DNA from: Phascolomyces articulosus | Lineage: Eukaryota > Mucoromycota > Mucoromycetes > Mucorales > Lichtheimiaceae | NCBI GenBank assembly: GCA_025677815.1 | Contig: JAIXMP010000007.1 | Location: forward strand, 868,001 to 932,000 | Direction: 5' to 3' | DNA: 64,000 nt | The notes under the pieces: generated by a model | What the model saw: only the letters and a program-made list of their open reading frames with translations | The model's database searches: none | Told to the model about the DNA's origin: nothing | Part shown: positions 23,350 through 36,828 of the stretch, piece after piece | Layout: each line of letters starts with the position of its first letter | Numbering within the stretch: the first letter of the stretch is position 1 | Program-made: the position numbers and the translations under genes

Positions 23350-24185
23350 TCAGTTACTATCATCTTCTTTTATATAATAGTTTTTGCCAAAATCGTCACT
23401 TTCATGTAATATTGTTTTCGCCTCTGCATATGTAATACCACCCCGATCTTGTATTAAGCGGAGGATACATTCAGATACAAGGACAATTCGGATAAACAAG
23501 GCTGGGGTACTTGGGCAAGTGTCTTCGATTGTTATTGACCTAGTATTAAGAAGCTCTTCCTGCAATACACGGAGAACAATGGCTGCACCCTTAAATCCAT
23601 AGTACCCATTCTGTTATTTAATAAATAAATAGAGGTAAAGGACTAATCTGTTTTTTTCGTTAACATACTACAAGGGATCAATAGGCAATAAAGATACTCA
23701 TTCCTTTTATGCTTACCAATACAAGATCAAGTCTTTCAATCTTTCCATTAACTGTGAAATTTGCATATCTCTCACCGTGCTCTTCAAAGAATGCATCTTG
23801 AAGTTGCCGAAAATAGCTTTTTACGAATCCTTTTGCAATCTTAAGCATTGTTGGAATATTTGGCCATAGACGATCAGGTACCGCACTGAAATCAATATCC
23901 AAAAGGAACACTTTCCCCCTTGCTTGGGGAATATATTCCAATCCGACTTTATGCACCTTGCAAAATTTTCGACGCTCAGCAAATGTTGTAGGACAATCTG
24001 GAGTTCGAGGACGGAACGCTGTTTTTCTTTGGTACTGTTCTTCCTTTTCTCTATTTCTGCGTACTTACTCTTTATACCGTTCGTTCTTTTCAAGGTAGAG
24101 ATTATAGTGTTTCTCCATAATTTCAGGCATTGGACACCCAAGGGGTGTGGTACAGAAAGGGCATTTGATTGCATCATGTTTTATA
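23350..24185 (-). pseudogene. RTC4-like domain protein segment within the MULE
   Basis: Two minus-strand exons (about 24185-23717 and 23610-23350) join in phase 0 across a 106-bp GT-AG intron. They show CPFCTTPLGCP, FCKVHKVGLEYIP, LLDIDFSAVPDRLWP, SYFRQLQDAFFEEHGERYA and NGYYGFKGAAIVLRVL. This order (CPxC, FCxxH, IDF, FR, GYYGxKG) is the signature of the RTC4-like domain, first named from the yeast telomere-capping gene RTC4. An in-frame TAA lies near 24064. Whether it is fused to the preceding OTU segment or is a separate cargo gene is unresolved: a donor occurs after EEVVDD at about 24290, but no good acceptor was found before CPFC. Confidence 0.7.
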
Positions 24186-24328
24186 AAATAATAAACACAA
24201 AGTAATTATAAATTAATATACACTCATATCACAGAAAGTATTTATTTGGTATTTCTTTGTTTTTTTAGGGGGGTTACTACTTACCATCATCCACCACTTC
24301 TTCATCTATCTCAACATTTTTCCAAAAG

Positions 24329-25170
24329 TCATTGTTTTTCTTGTCGACTCGTGTATCTCTGGTATTTTTTTTTGCGATTTTTGGGAATTTTTAAAGTTTC
24401 TAGTGCACCCTTTTGCTTGCTATTATCTAGGTCACTTTCAGAGTCGTTATTAGTGGTATTATCTGCTGTATCATCGAAAATTAACGGATCAGCAGCAGTT
24501 GTATTGTCCATATTCATTTCTTGTGTTGGCTTTCGGTGAATGTGCTTCCATACATCATTATATTTACTTCTTGTTCCACCACGGGCTTTCCAAATACGCA
24601 AATGTCCAGGTGAGACAGGTGGCCACTCCATTTTTATTACTTTTTCTCTCTCAATTGGTTCATAGTGGTTTCCTTCGACAAAATGCAGTATTATTGGTTG
24701 TTTTTGGTCATTTGGAGCATCAAAAGGTAAGTACAGCATAGAGTAAAGGTTGGTAATTACTCTTTTGGTTGCTATGGTAGGGGATTCGCTGTCTTTTTTT
24801 TTCTTCGATTGTTTTAGACGAGTAGAATGCGATGGGCGTGCAAAATCCATTCGCGGCAATTTGGAACTCGAATTCACCCTCAAATCAATATTCATAAGGG
24901 CACCCTCTATCATGATAACGAAGTCTTGGAATCACGCCAACCTTCATTCTTTGCATTACTTCTTCGTATAGACGCTCCCTACCACCAAAAACATTATCAA
25001 GGCAAGTATCTTTGTTTTCTTGCATGTAAGAAAGCGACTTCTCTTTCAGGTCTAAAAACCTATCCTGGTCGCCATATATATAAGATGCAAGTGTACGATA
25101 ACTACACCAGCCATCAGCTTTAATTTGGATCCTTCCAATTGTAAATTCCGGTGGAATCTATGAATGAATG
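24329..25170 (-). pseudogene. OTU-type cysteine protease-like segment of the MULE
   Basis: Reads IQIKADGWCSYRTLA near 25095-25135 (the DGxC catalytic Asp/Cys box), then FQIAANGFCTPIAFYSS, and after a frame change LPFDAPN and IILHFVEGNHYEPIE, whose His (near 24665) fits the OTU catalytic His. The frame change coincides with an A-rich run at about 24792-24802, and an in-frame TGA (24887-24885) replaces a likely Trp. A Lys-rich, acidic linker (NDSESDLDN, KIPKNRKKK) follows, with a second likely frameshift at the T9 run near 24364. OTU domains are known in some MULE transposases; this copy is broken. Confidence 0.7.
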
Positions 25171-25384
25171 ACTCTAAATACAAAATTGCATGGTCAGTAT
25201 AATAGTTAATTATAAATATCTCTATATTCCTCAAATAAATATATAGCTCGTTATATACTATGCAATAGTAACAATTCAATATAAGAATATTAACATACAA
25301 TGCTTCATCTTTTTTATGTCTCTTGTTTGGGACTGAAGGTATGCTTTTTGGGGATAACGATTTCTTTTTTTTTTTTCTTGATTC

Positions 25385-26118
25385 CTATCCATATTTTTCA
25401 TTCTTCTTATTCTCCTTTCTTTTTTCAGCAGCTTTTTGTTCGATTATTTTGTGCGTTGAGGGGAACCTAGAACCAATTGCCTTCTTTGTAGGGCGACCTT
25501 TAGTCGTTATTGACTTGGGTAATTCGATATTTTCCATGGGCACTAGATTCAATTTTGAAAGGGCAGCCTCCAATATGTCGATCATTTCGTGGCGTTGCTG
25601 ATTATTTTTATAGCTCATGAATGTGCTGGCAATTTTTTCTTTCAACTGTTGATACCAGTTAAAAGGCTGAGTATCATCGTAATTCATGTTACAATCTTCT
25701 TCTTCAGTGACTGGATCAGAGGGAATTATAGCTATACAGTATGCAATATATAGCGCTATACCGTTTGTTAGTAAGTATTGTCAATGGTTTGCATACCTAC
25801 GTAATTATATTTCATATTTACTGTAAATATTAAAATTTTTTTTTTACCTGTTTGCCTTGCTATCCACCATCGTTTACTATATAATTCTGGATACAAAGGA
25901 GTGCCTTTTTTTAAGGAATAAAGTATATAACGACATGGTAAATCAAAGTTCCACTTGACAGAGCACAGCGAAGGATTACATGTAATGGTTTCATTTGTCA
26001 AGCCCTGCACTGCAAGTAATTCCTCTATAGTTTTATATATGGCAAATTGAGATATCTTATGATGAAGATTGGCAACTTGTTTTTCTAAACGACGATCATT
26101 AGTGTCGTATTCTGACAC
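25385..26118 (-). pseudogene. MULE transposase C-terminal region (SWIM-like and KGRP tail)
   Basis: Two segments, 26118-25768 and 25687-25385, apparently joined by a GT-AG intron between ARQTG and IIPSDPVTEEEDC. The first has NDRRLEKQVANLHHK, CSVKWNFDLPCRYILY and LYSKRWW, the layout of the zinc-binding/SWIM-like region and RW motif of FAR1/MULE transposases. The second has QPFNWYQQL and ITTKGRPTKKAIGSRFPS, which matches the KGRPK..PS tail seen at the end of these transposases. It lies directly between the DDE core and the OTU segment. Confidence 0.7.
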
Positions 26119-26730
26119 TATACTCTATAATAAACACCGATATTACACAAAAGGCACAGCCTGAGCACATATACAAATAAGGAAACTTAAATAATCCTTG
26201 TGTAAAAAAGGAAATTAGTATAATCGCATAACGATGTACTACCTTCATATAACTCTCTAAAAAGAAAACGTCAAAGAAGATGTCAAAGATAAAAGGCGCA
26301 GCCTTAGACCTATCCTTATAACTACTCTCATAAACGATAATAATTATCATATCCCAAAGGTCCCGATTCATCCATCCAGAATATAGAATAGTATAAAATA
26401 AGTAACAAAAGCCCACATCTTTCATAGAATAGAAAAAGTATAAATAAGCCATTGTAAACGTAATTGTAGAAAAGTAATTCAACTTTTATTCAATATCTTT
26501 CTTTCCATTAAAAAAACCTATAAAAAAGTCTCAAAGGATTTATATCGTCCGTTTTATCTTTTTATCCTAATCTAAAATTAAACAAATTCCACAATTAGCT
26601 GTAGCATAATCTATAATTATCCACGCATAGAGTATTTCTCGATTTTCCTGCCAGTTTGCTGACTATACCTAATGTAAAGTGAGTACAATAATATCTCAAT
26701 ATCATGTATGAAGATGTTGATTCTTTTTAT

Positions 26731-28961
26731 CTAATTTATATGTCTATTACAGTATATGTTCATTGCTTTATATTTTATAATATATTTATTACTTACTGTT
26801 CTAGTCAAATAATTATGCAAAGACCGGAATAAATGTAGTAACATTCCACTCGGCTGTTCAAGTTGTTTTTTAATGACACCGTGTGTTGACTCTACTCGTT
26901 GAGTTGATCTTGAACCCAAATGTATATATGCTTCTACCCAGGGACCAGCCCATCGTTCACGATACTTAAGCATAATACTATTTTTTTTAAAAAAAAGGAT
27001 AGTAATATAGTATTAGCACTGATTTTATAAATTAAAACAAACAATAATGTTATTATATTAAATAATCATTATATATACTATCAACATTTACTCATTAAGA
27101 TAATCAATTATACTATCAGCCTATAATTACGCATATCTAATTTGTATAACTTACAAACGGGTTCGATTAGACAGTGTGAGGAAGCGCGAATATGAAATAT
27201 AATAAAGTAGTTAAGGGTCGAGATATATGAATAATAAAACGATATGGGATCTTGGTTTACAAGATCCCTCTTTTTATATACGTCGAAATATAAGGGGCTA
27301 ATCTAGCCTCTATGCTAATATAAATGATCTACATTTCTATAACTATACTGGTCCATCTTATATTTCTATATACAACTATGCGTCCATCCATAATCATCCA
27401 TGTGGTTATTCATATTGATCCATCTAATTATCCTTGTAAATATTAATATCCGCGGATATACTGATCAACGACTTTATAGGTTGTATATCGTCGTAATGGT
27501 CTATACCATTACACAGCCCCTTCTTTATTGTCCTTGCAAACCTTTTTCACTTCACTGATAAAGTTTTTCACGGCTTCATTAAAATCGACAGACTTTCTTG
27601 TATAAAGCAAATTATCGACGACCATTTTCATAACAATTTTAAATTCATTTTCTTCATCTTCTGCTGGTTTACCACTTAATTTGACGTGCTGCAAAATCTT
27701 TCCAGAAAGATTTTTCTTAATATGCCAATCACAGAGAATATGTGGGACAGATGCATAATTTTCATGGAGCGCTTTGGTCAATACATGATCGTCGTCCATT
27801 ACAATTAATTTTGGTGTTGACCTCCAATCAGACTTCCATACAGTGCTTTTCAACTGTTGTAATACTCAGATGTACGATATTACTTTTTCGTTTATGATAA
27901 CAATACTAGTAATAAAGCATGTGCATAAAAACTGCATTGGCTTTGAGCTGATGCCAAGTTGTCTACACCAGCTATATTTACAAGTGGAATATTATTTCCA
28001 TTTGTTTTATATGTCGTATCGATATTAATGACCTCTGGAAGTAATTGAGCATGTTCAAAGCATCTTTGGTGTGTTACAAAATTGATTTGATGCGATTATT
28101 AGTTTTGTCTTCATCATAATGCAGAACATAGTCATTGCTTTTCAAATATTCATCAATTGCAGCCATTTCTTGGTAATTGTCTTTAGGCTTGATTAGTTGT
28201 TTCAGGTTATAATAATCTTTAGCTATAAAGTTTGATTGATGGCGTTGGTGTTGACGTTGATTATGGTTAGATTGCAGTTGTTACTGTTGCCGTTGATCAA
28301 GAATTGGTGGTACTATTACTGGTGTCAATTTTGGTGTAGGGGTAGTGAATTATTGTTGATTGCTTGGAGCTCATAATCTGCATTGGCTTAATTCCTGCCT
28401 ATAAATATTTAACAGTATCTCGGTGCTGTTGGGCACCCTTTGGACGATTTTCAGGGTATATTGCTGGATTGCTGCTCAATGGATGGTTATGTTCCTTGAT
28501 ATCTGAGATTTTGGTAATAAAAACCTATCTGTATTTATTGGCCTTAATAGAACTTATAGTAAGTTTCCAAGGACAATCATGAACTTTTCTTGACTTTCTC
28601 CATAGACACCTTTTTTCTCTTCCATTTTTATCTGTATACGTCAGCTTCTTATTGCCGTCTGTGGTGCTACTAGCATTGTCTATAGTTATACATTATATGT
28701 ATAAAGGCAACTTTTACATAGAAGAAATGTTAAATCTTTAACTACATGATAAGTGTTTGCATGTTCCATAGTAAAATAACAAAAGGCATAAATTTAAATA
28801 TTTTATAGTATATCAATTTACCTTTTTTTATGATAACTTCTTGTTCCACCACCATGACAGCATAAAATATTACAAAAACAATGGCTACTATTATATTTTA
28901 TAACCCCAAAATCTTTCCCTGCAAACTGTTGGACTGTATGAAATTTATCATTGTGTGTCAT
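26731..28961 (-). pseudogene. MULE transposase: FAR1-like N-terminus and DDE core, split by an LTR
   Basis: The right-arm and core copy continues past the arm boundary at 27751, unlike the left fragment. The core shows LIVMDDDHVLTKALHENY and ILCDWHIKKNLSGK (the catalytic Asp and the CxxWH of MULEs), then a gap filled by a solo LTR (27165-27513). The C-terminal part of the core follows with YRERWAGPWVEAYIHLG and STQRVESTHGVIKKQLE (26731-26973), where the last acidic residue is expected. N-terminal stops match those in the left copy (28527-28525 and 28401-28399). Defective. Confidence 0.85.
27165..27513 (-). mobile_element. Solo LTR, family 2, inserted in the MULE transposase
   Basis: On the minus strand it begins TGTAATGGTCTATACC or a close variant and ends near ACTGTCTAATCG. 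It aligns with the LTR at 18852/29520, sharing for example GATCTT, CCCTCTTTTTATA and ATATAAGGGGCTAATCTA. It separates the CDWH part of the transposase from the RVESTHG part. Exact ends are uncertain by a few bases. Confidence 0.75.
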
Positions 28962-29189
28962 ATAAGAACTATTAAGTATTTCCTCTATTTTAAACAAAAT
29001 TTATGTTAATTTTGTATGTAAAAAAAATATGCTATATAGGTAGAGTGATATGAGAAGTATATAAATGAGTTTTTGTTTGACTAGGGATTAGATTTTCCTC
29101 CTTTATATATATATATTGAAAATAACGATTTATAAAAATGGAAAATTGTAATAGCATAGGTCCAACATTGTATACTTACAATTAGGTTC

Positions 29190-29520
29190 TGTTGGACAAT
29201 GTGGTGAGGAAGTATGAGGTATGAGTAACAAAAGATAGAGAAAGGTATTAACTGTAATATATAATAATAAAATAATATGGGATCTTAGTCTATAAGAACC
29301 CTCTTTTTATATGTCAGAATATAAGGGGCTAATCTAACATCTATACTAAATACAAATGATCTACACTAATAACTAGAATATCTAATATTTCTTATATTTC
29401 TATTTATACCATGCAGTTCAGTTATCTATTGATCCATGACATTATATATTTATTGTATCCATAGATATATTGATCTTTGATTGTATGGGTTACATTGTTG
29501 TAATAGTATGTACCATTACA
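29190..29520. mobile_element. Solo LTR, family 2 (mirror copy)
   Basis: Inverted duplicate of 18852-19182, part of the right arm. The minus strand reads TGTAATGGTACATAC at the start and TGTCCAACA at the end. Confidence 0.7.
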
Positions 29521-29711
29521 CTACCCCTTCAATTCCTACTTTCTCTCTTTCTCTACAATATATACTCTATGTGGTGAACTACACTAATATATGATAGATT
29601 CACTTATTCATAAATAACCAGTTAAACATCATTCCATAATAAAACGTAATATAACCAATAATACACTATATCACTCTTAATTCATTCTTTATTACTAATA
29701 ATATAGAATAC

Positions 29712-30149
29712 TGTTGTATCAGAGAGAAATATCACAATAAGAAGAAAATAACAGGAGATGAGATAAGTCAATGAGACCCAAAAATATTCAACTGAAGTTT
29801 ATTAAGATAAAAAATAATCTCTCTATTTATAAGAAAATGCTCATCATGGATGGACTATCATAACTTGTGCATTATGATGTAATATCAGAATATAGATTAT
29901 ATCATTTGGATTGTATGTTATAAGGATAGTGTATTTAAAATAGACCATAAGTGATATTGTTAGAAGGATTGTATGACCCAGTATAATTAACAATATATGA
30001 GAGAGGATGGCGCAATACTATATGTAACATAAATAATCATCCAAATAGAATCACTGCATAAGTGAGATATAGGGTAAATGACAGAAATAATAATAATAAT
30101 AATGAAGAATGATTATTTATTGTGAAGTCATTATATATTAGATACAACA
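29712..30149. mobile_element. Solo LTR, family 1 divergent copy (mirror copy)
   Basis: Inverted duplicate of 18223-18660. Termini TGTTGTATC and GATACAACA on the minus strand. Confidence 0.85.
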
Positions 30150-30860
30150 AATATAGAAGAAAGATGAAGAATAATTACTAAACAGGACAATACACCTATT
30201 GCTAGTATAGGTACATAAGGAAATATTTAGAACCAAGTATATATATACTTGAATAATTGGATATCCATCGTCCTTTAATTAAAGTCAGTAAAATATAGTA
30301 CTAGAATAATATAGTGAATAACATTACTATGTTAGATAGACAAAATATATAAATATAAGCAAATTTAAATAATAAAAGATTCTCAACTATATTTTTATCC
30401 ATCTCTTTTATTATCACATTTAATTTTATTACTATTTCATCTTACTCTATACTCTATTATTATATCTCTATTATTAATGCTTTATATATCATAATCACAT
30501 ATTACTTTTTCCTCTATTAGAGGTTTTTTCAGTTTTACCTCTTAATTACCATTTAATTAATTTTAACCCTATATACTTATTAAACCAAAAGAAAGTAACC
30601 AAATACCTATAGGTATAGGTCAACTAATCTTCTATAATAATAAAATAAATTTTAAGCTATTATAATGTTCTTAAAATTTTCTACCTAAATTATAATAGGG
30701 TATATAAAATATATAACCCTATTGCTAGATCTTTCCTTATTTAATACCTCTGCTAATAACAACAACACATCTTCTTGCTCTATAGGTAAATAATTCTTCA
30801 ACTACTACTATTAGCTAAGAATTTGATTAATAATAGCTTTTATTTATTTTCTTTAGTTAG

Positions 30861-31299
30861 TGTTGTATTAATAAGATCAAAAATAAAAGAAATAAGCAGG
30901 AGACAATATAAGTCAATAAGACCCAAAATAATTTAGTGAAGTTTTATTATGATTCAAAAATAATCTCTCTATTTATACTAATTTGCTCATCATGGATGGA
31001 CTGCCACTATGTGTGTATTACAGTATCATGTTTCTTATAGACCATATTATTTAAATTATGTATACTATAAGACTGTATAAATAATGGAAGTTATAGAACA
31101 TGTGAATGATAATGGTAGGAATTAAGAAGTGAATTATGCATTTATATAATGAATGATATGCCTGGGAGAAAAGCATAATCTATGTTACTGTAGCTGTGCT
31201 TCAAATATAATTACCACACAAGTGAGGCAAAGGGTGAATAGCGTTTTCTATTATGAATAATAATAATAATTAAGAAGCCATTGTATGTTGGGTATAACA
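30861..31299. mobile_element. Solo LTR, family 1 (mirror copy) with CTAAC target duplication
   Basis: Inverted duplicate of 17073-17511. The flanking GTTAG words on the plus strand are the same 5-bp target duplication, showing that the LTR inserted before the inverted duplication happened. Confidence 0.9.
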
Positions 31300-31928
31300 G
31301 TTAGCTATTAGTTAATATAGTACTTATATTCTAATTAATCTATAATAATCCCTAACTATAATTGCTTAGTTACTCTATTTCAGTTTAAGGTCTCTGATTG
31401 TATATAGGTCGACTCAGTTCAAAACCAGTTAACTCTGGTTTAATTGATTAGATTCTAAGTCCTATATATATAATATATTTACATATTAACTTAATAATAA
31501 TTATATTAAAAAAAATTAAAAAATAAAAGTTTTCTTTAAAATTTATAACTTTTTGAATATCAATACTACAAATATAAGCTGTATCTCATTCGAAAGCCCT
31601 GATTTTTCTCTTTCTAATAATATAAAATATAGTAAATATTACTTAGTAAGATCTTTATTAATAGTAAAAGGCCATAGGTACTATAAGTAAAATAAAATAA
31701 AATAATTAAATAATTTCTTCTAAAATATGTAACTTTCTTCAAACTCATTTTTTAGGAATGAAATATACCTCATTTAAAAGCCCTAATTTTTCTCTTTCGA
31801 ATAATATAAATTTTATCATATATTACTTAAAACTTTATTACTTATTAGATAAAAATGATAGTACCTTAAGTAAAGGACTTCTTTAACTTGTACTTCTTCT
31901 ATTTTCAAGAACAAATCTTGAAACCAAC

Positions 31929-32022
31929 GCCCTTGTAGCTTAGTGGTAAGAGCGCCGTGCTTATATCAAAAGGATATACCAGAGTCACGCGGAGGTCGCG
32001 AGTTCAATCCTCGCCTTGGGCA
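31929..32022 (+). tRNA. tRNA-Ile (anticodon UAU) with a 21-nt intron
   Basis: The sequence folds as a tRNA: acceptor 5' strand GCCCTTG, D-arm GCTTAGTGGTAAGAGC, anticodon stem CCGTG/CGCGG around loop CTTATA-A, T-arm GCGAG TTCAATC CTCGC, acceptor 3' strand CTTGGGC and discriminator A. A 21-nt intron (31966-31986) interrupts the loop one base 3' of the anticodon, the canonical place. The order of bases closely follows yeast tRNA-Ile(UAU). The acceptor stem has T:T mismatches at pairs 5 and 6; the yeast tRNA, as I recall it, has one at pair 6. CCA is not encoded, as expected for a nuclear gene. Its first 30 nt lie inside the right inverted-repeat arm. Confidence 0.92.
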
Positions 32023-33887
32023 TTTTGGAAAAGTAAAAAAGTAGTATCATTTTGAAAAAATGACATTTTTAATGAATTTTTACAGAATATTGAATACTTA
32101 TTTTCATTAAAAAAATTTACTTTTACCTTTTTTTTTATGGATGGTAATAATCATTAGGTTTTTTGGAGTATATGATATTAAGTAAAAAAAAATGATATTA
32201 CTTATCATTAGTAAAAGTATTAAAGGAAAGAAAAAAAAATTCTCGGTAATATTGGCCTTTTTTTAAGGTCAGTTTGTCATTTCAATATTTTTGACAAGCT
32301 AATTCAATATTGGTCTCGGTTAAGTGGTAGTTTGGTGTGGTTGTTAAAAAAATAATAATAAAATATTGCATATAATATAATGGAGCTGTTTTTTCAGTAT
32401 TAACAAGCTAAAAAGGAAAGAAAAAAAAATAATAATAAAAATTTCTTTAAGTAAAAAAAAATCCTACGACCCGCTTTAATAGAGAACCAGTCACTAAATT
32501 ATTTAAACGATATAGGGTATAAAGATTAGTAAAACCCTAGCAAGATTGGAAACAGGGTAAGGGGAGTTGCAATTACCTTGTTTGTCATATAGTACTCATC
32601 TTCATAATAATATCAGGCTAGATTGATTGGAAAAAAAAAAAAAAACTATAAAAACTATAAAAACTATAAAATTTCCTCATCTTTATAAATTCATTGTAGC
32701 AGTAAAAGATTGATCTTCATGGAGAAAAGTACTTTATGGAAACGCAAAAAGTTTTTATATTGATAAAGGTATTATCGTTGTCTACTTCGTGGACATTTAT
32801 TTTTTCCTTATTTTAAGCATTTGAAGTAGATAATTTTGTACTGCACACAGATTATAATAATATAGCGTTTTTTCAAAAAAAGATGCGGAAAGTTGTCTCT
32901 TCCCCAAACAAGAAATAAAAATGTATTATTATCACTATTATTGTTAGATGAATAATCATAGTTTGTAACCATGAAAGCAAAATGAAAAAAAAATATTATT
33001 CTGCTATTATTGTAACTTTCAATAATATTTATAGAGTTAAAAAAAAGCAATATCGATTCAATCTTTTGTTTTATAAAATGACATGAAACGTTGATCTATA
33101 CTGGTGATAAACAAGTAGCTATTATTCGGTCAAATGTCCAGTGTGAATATTATATGATATATTCAGGGAGTCAAGAAGTTTTTTTTTTATTACACACTGT
33201 TCCATTATTATAAAAGAAGAATACCAATGTACATATAAAGCTTTAATGTATCTATAATCTCATTAGAGTATTCATTATATAATTTCGAGTAGATATAGCT
33301 ATTATAGTATAGAGTATTTACTGAGCGAACTTTAGATAATAATGATTCAAGTCCACAAACACAAAATTATAGCATCATTCCTATTTCTATCTTGTACCAA
33401 TAAATATTATTAGACAAAAATTCGCATAATAAACTGTTTCTGCTTTATTTAATCAGTTATTGCATTCCAAGTCTTGTACATATTGCTAAAGATAGATGTA
33501 AAAATAAGCATCTGTAAGTAGTGATAGTCTCTCCTTTTTAATTGCTCTATAATTATAACGAATACTGACGTCAGAGTGTTATTACTGCATTCAATCATTA
33601 TGATTACTATGTTGATTACAGCAATGTTTGTTATTAACAGAAAAACACCGTATAGGATATAGTCTATTGCTATCAATTAAAAGTTAATAAAGATAAATAT
33701 ATTTTGGAATATTATACCAAAAAGTATAGTAATACAATGGTAATAGTGACAGTGGAATGCAGGAAATTGGTTAAAACTACAATTGTACACCCGATTTTGA
33801 CTTTTTTTTTTAAAAAAAAACTCAAGCACAAATTCGATTCCATAGTCTTTCTTTTTTCTTTTTCCTTCGCGACCAGATCTACATAAA
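32023..33887. other. Intergenic, tRNA to WDR33 gene
   Basis: AT-rich, with many poly-A/T runs and no gene recognised. A T-run follows the tRNA within 100 bp and may serve RNA polymerase III termination. The last 100 bp are pyrimidine-rich and lead into the ATG at 33888. Confidence 0.55.

Positions 33888-36828
<2,941 letters not shown>

Larger units (their letters stand above)
23350..28961 (-). mobile_element. Decayed Mutator-like element (MULE) with FAR1, DDE, OTU-like and RTC4-like segments
   Basis: A contiguous minus-strand series of coding segments, all in one direction, from the FAR1-type N-terminus at 28961 to the RTC4-like C-terminus at 23350. It is interrupted by a solo LTR (27165-27513). 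Several stops and homopolymer frameshifts interrupt it. Short GT-AG introns between segments suggest a single spliced gene or two closely spaced ones. Terminal inverted repeats and a target-site duplication were not identified by eye, so the outer limits given are those of the coding region. Confidence 0.7.
27751..31958. repeat. Right arm of the 4208-bp inverted repeat (parental copy)
   Basis: Reverse complement of 16414-20621. At its outer end the sequence continues through a complete tRNA-Ile gene, and at its inner end it continues through the MULE transposase. It is therefore the original context of the duplicated segment. It contains mirror images of the three solo LTRs and of the MULE N-terminal region. 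Confidence 0.95.

Noticed and set aside
16414..31958. Reading the inverted arms as terminal inverted repeats of one 15.5-kb transposon
   Set aside because: The right arm's outer edge lies inside an intact tRNA and its inner edge inside a continuous MULE frame, so the arm boundaries are duplication breakpoints, not element termini. No target duplication was found.
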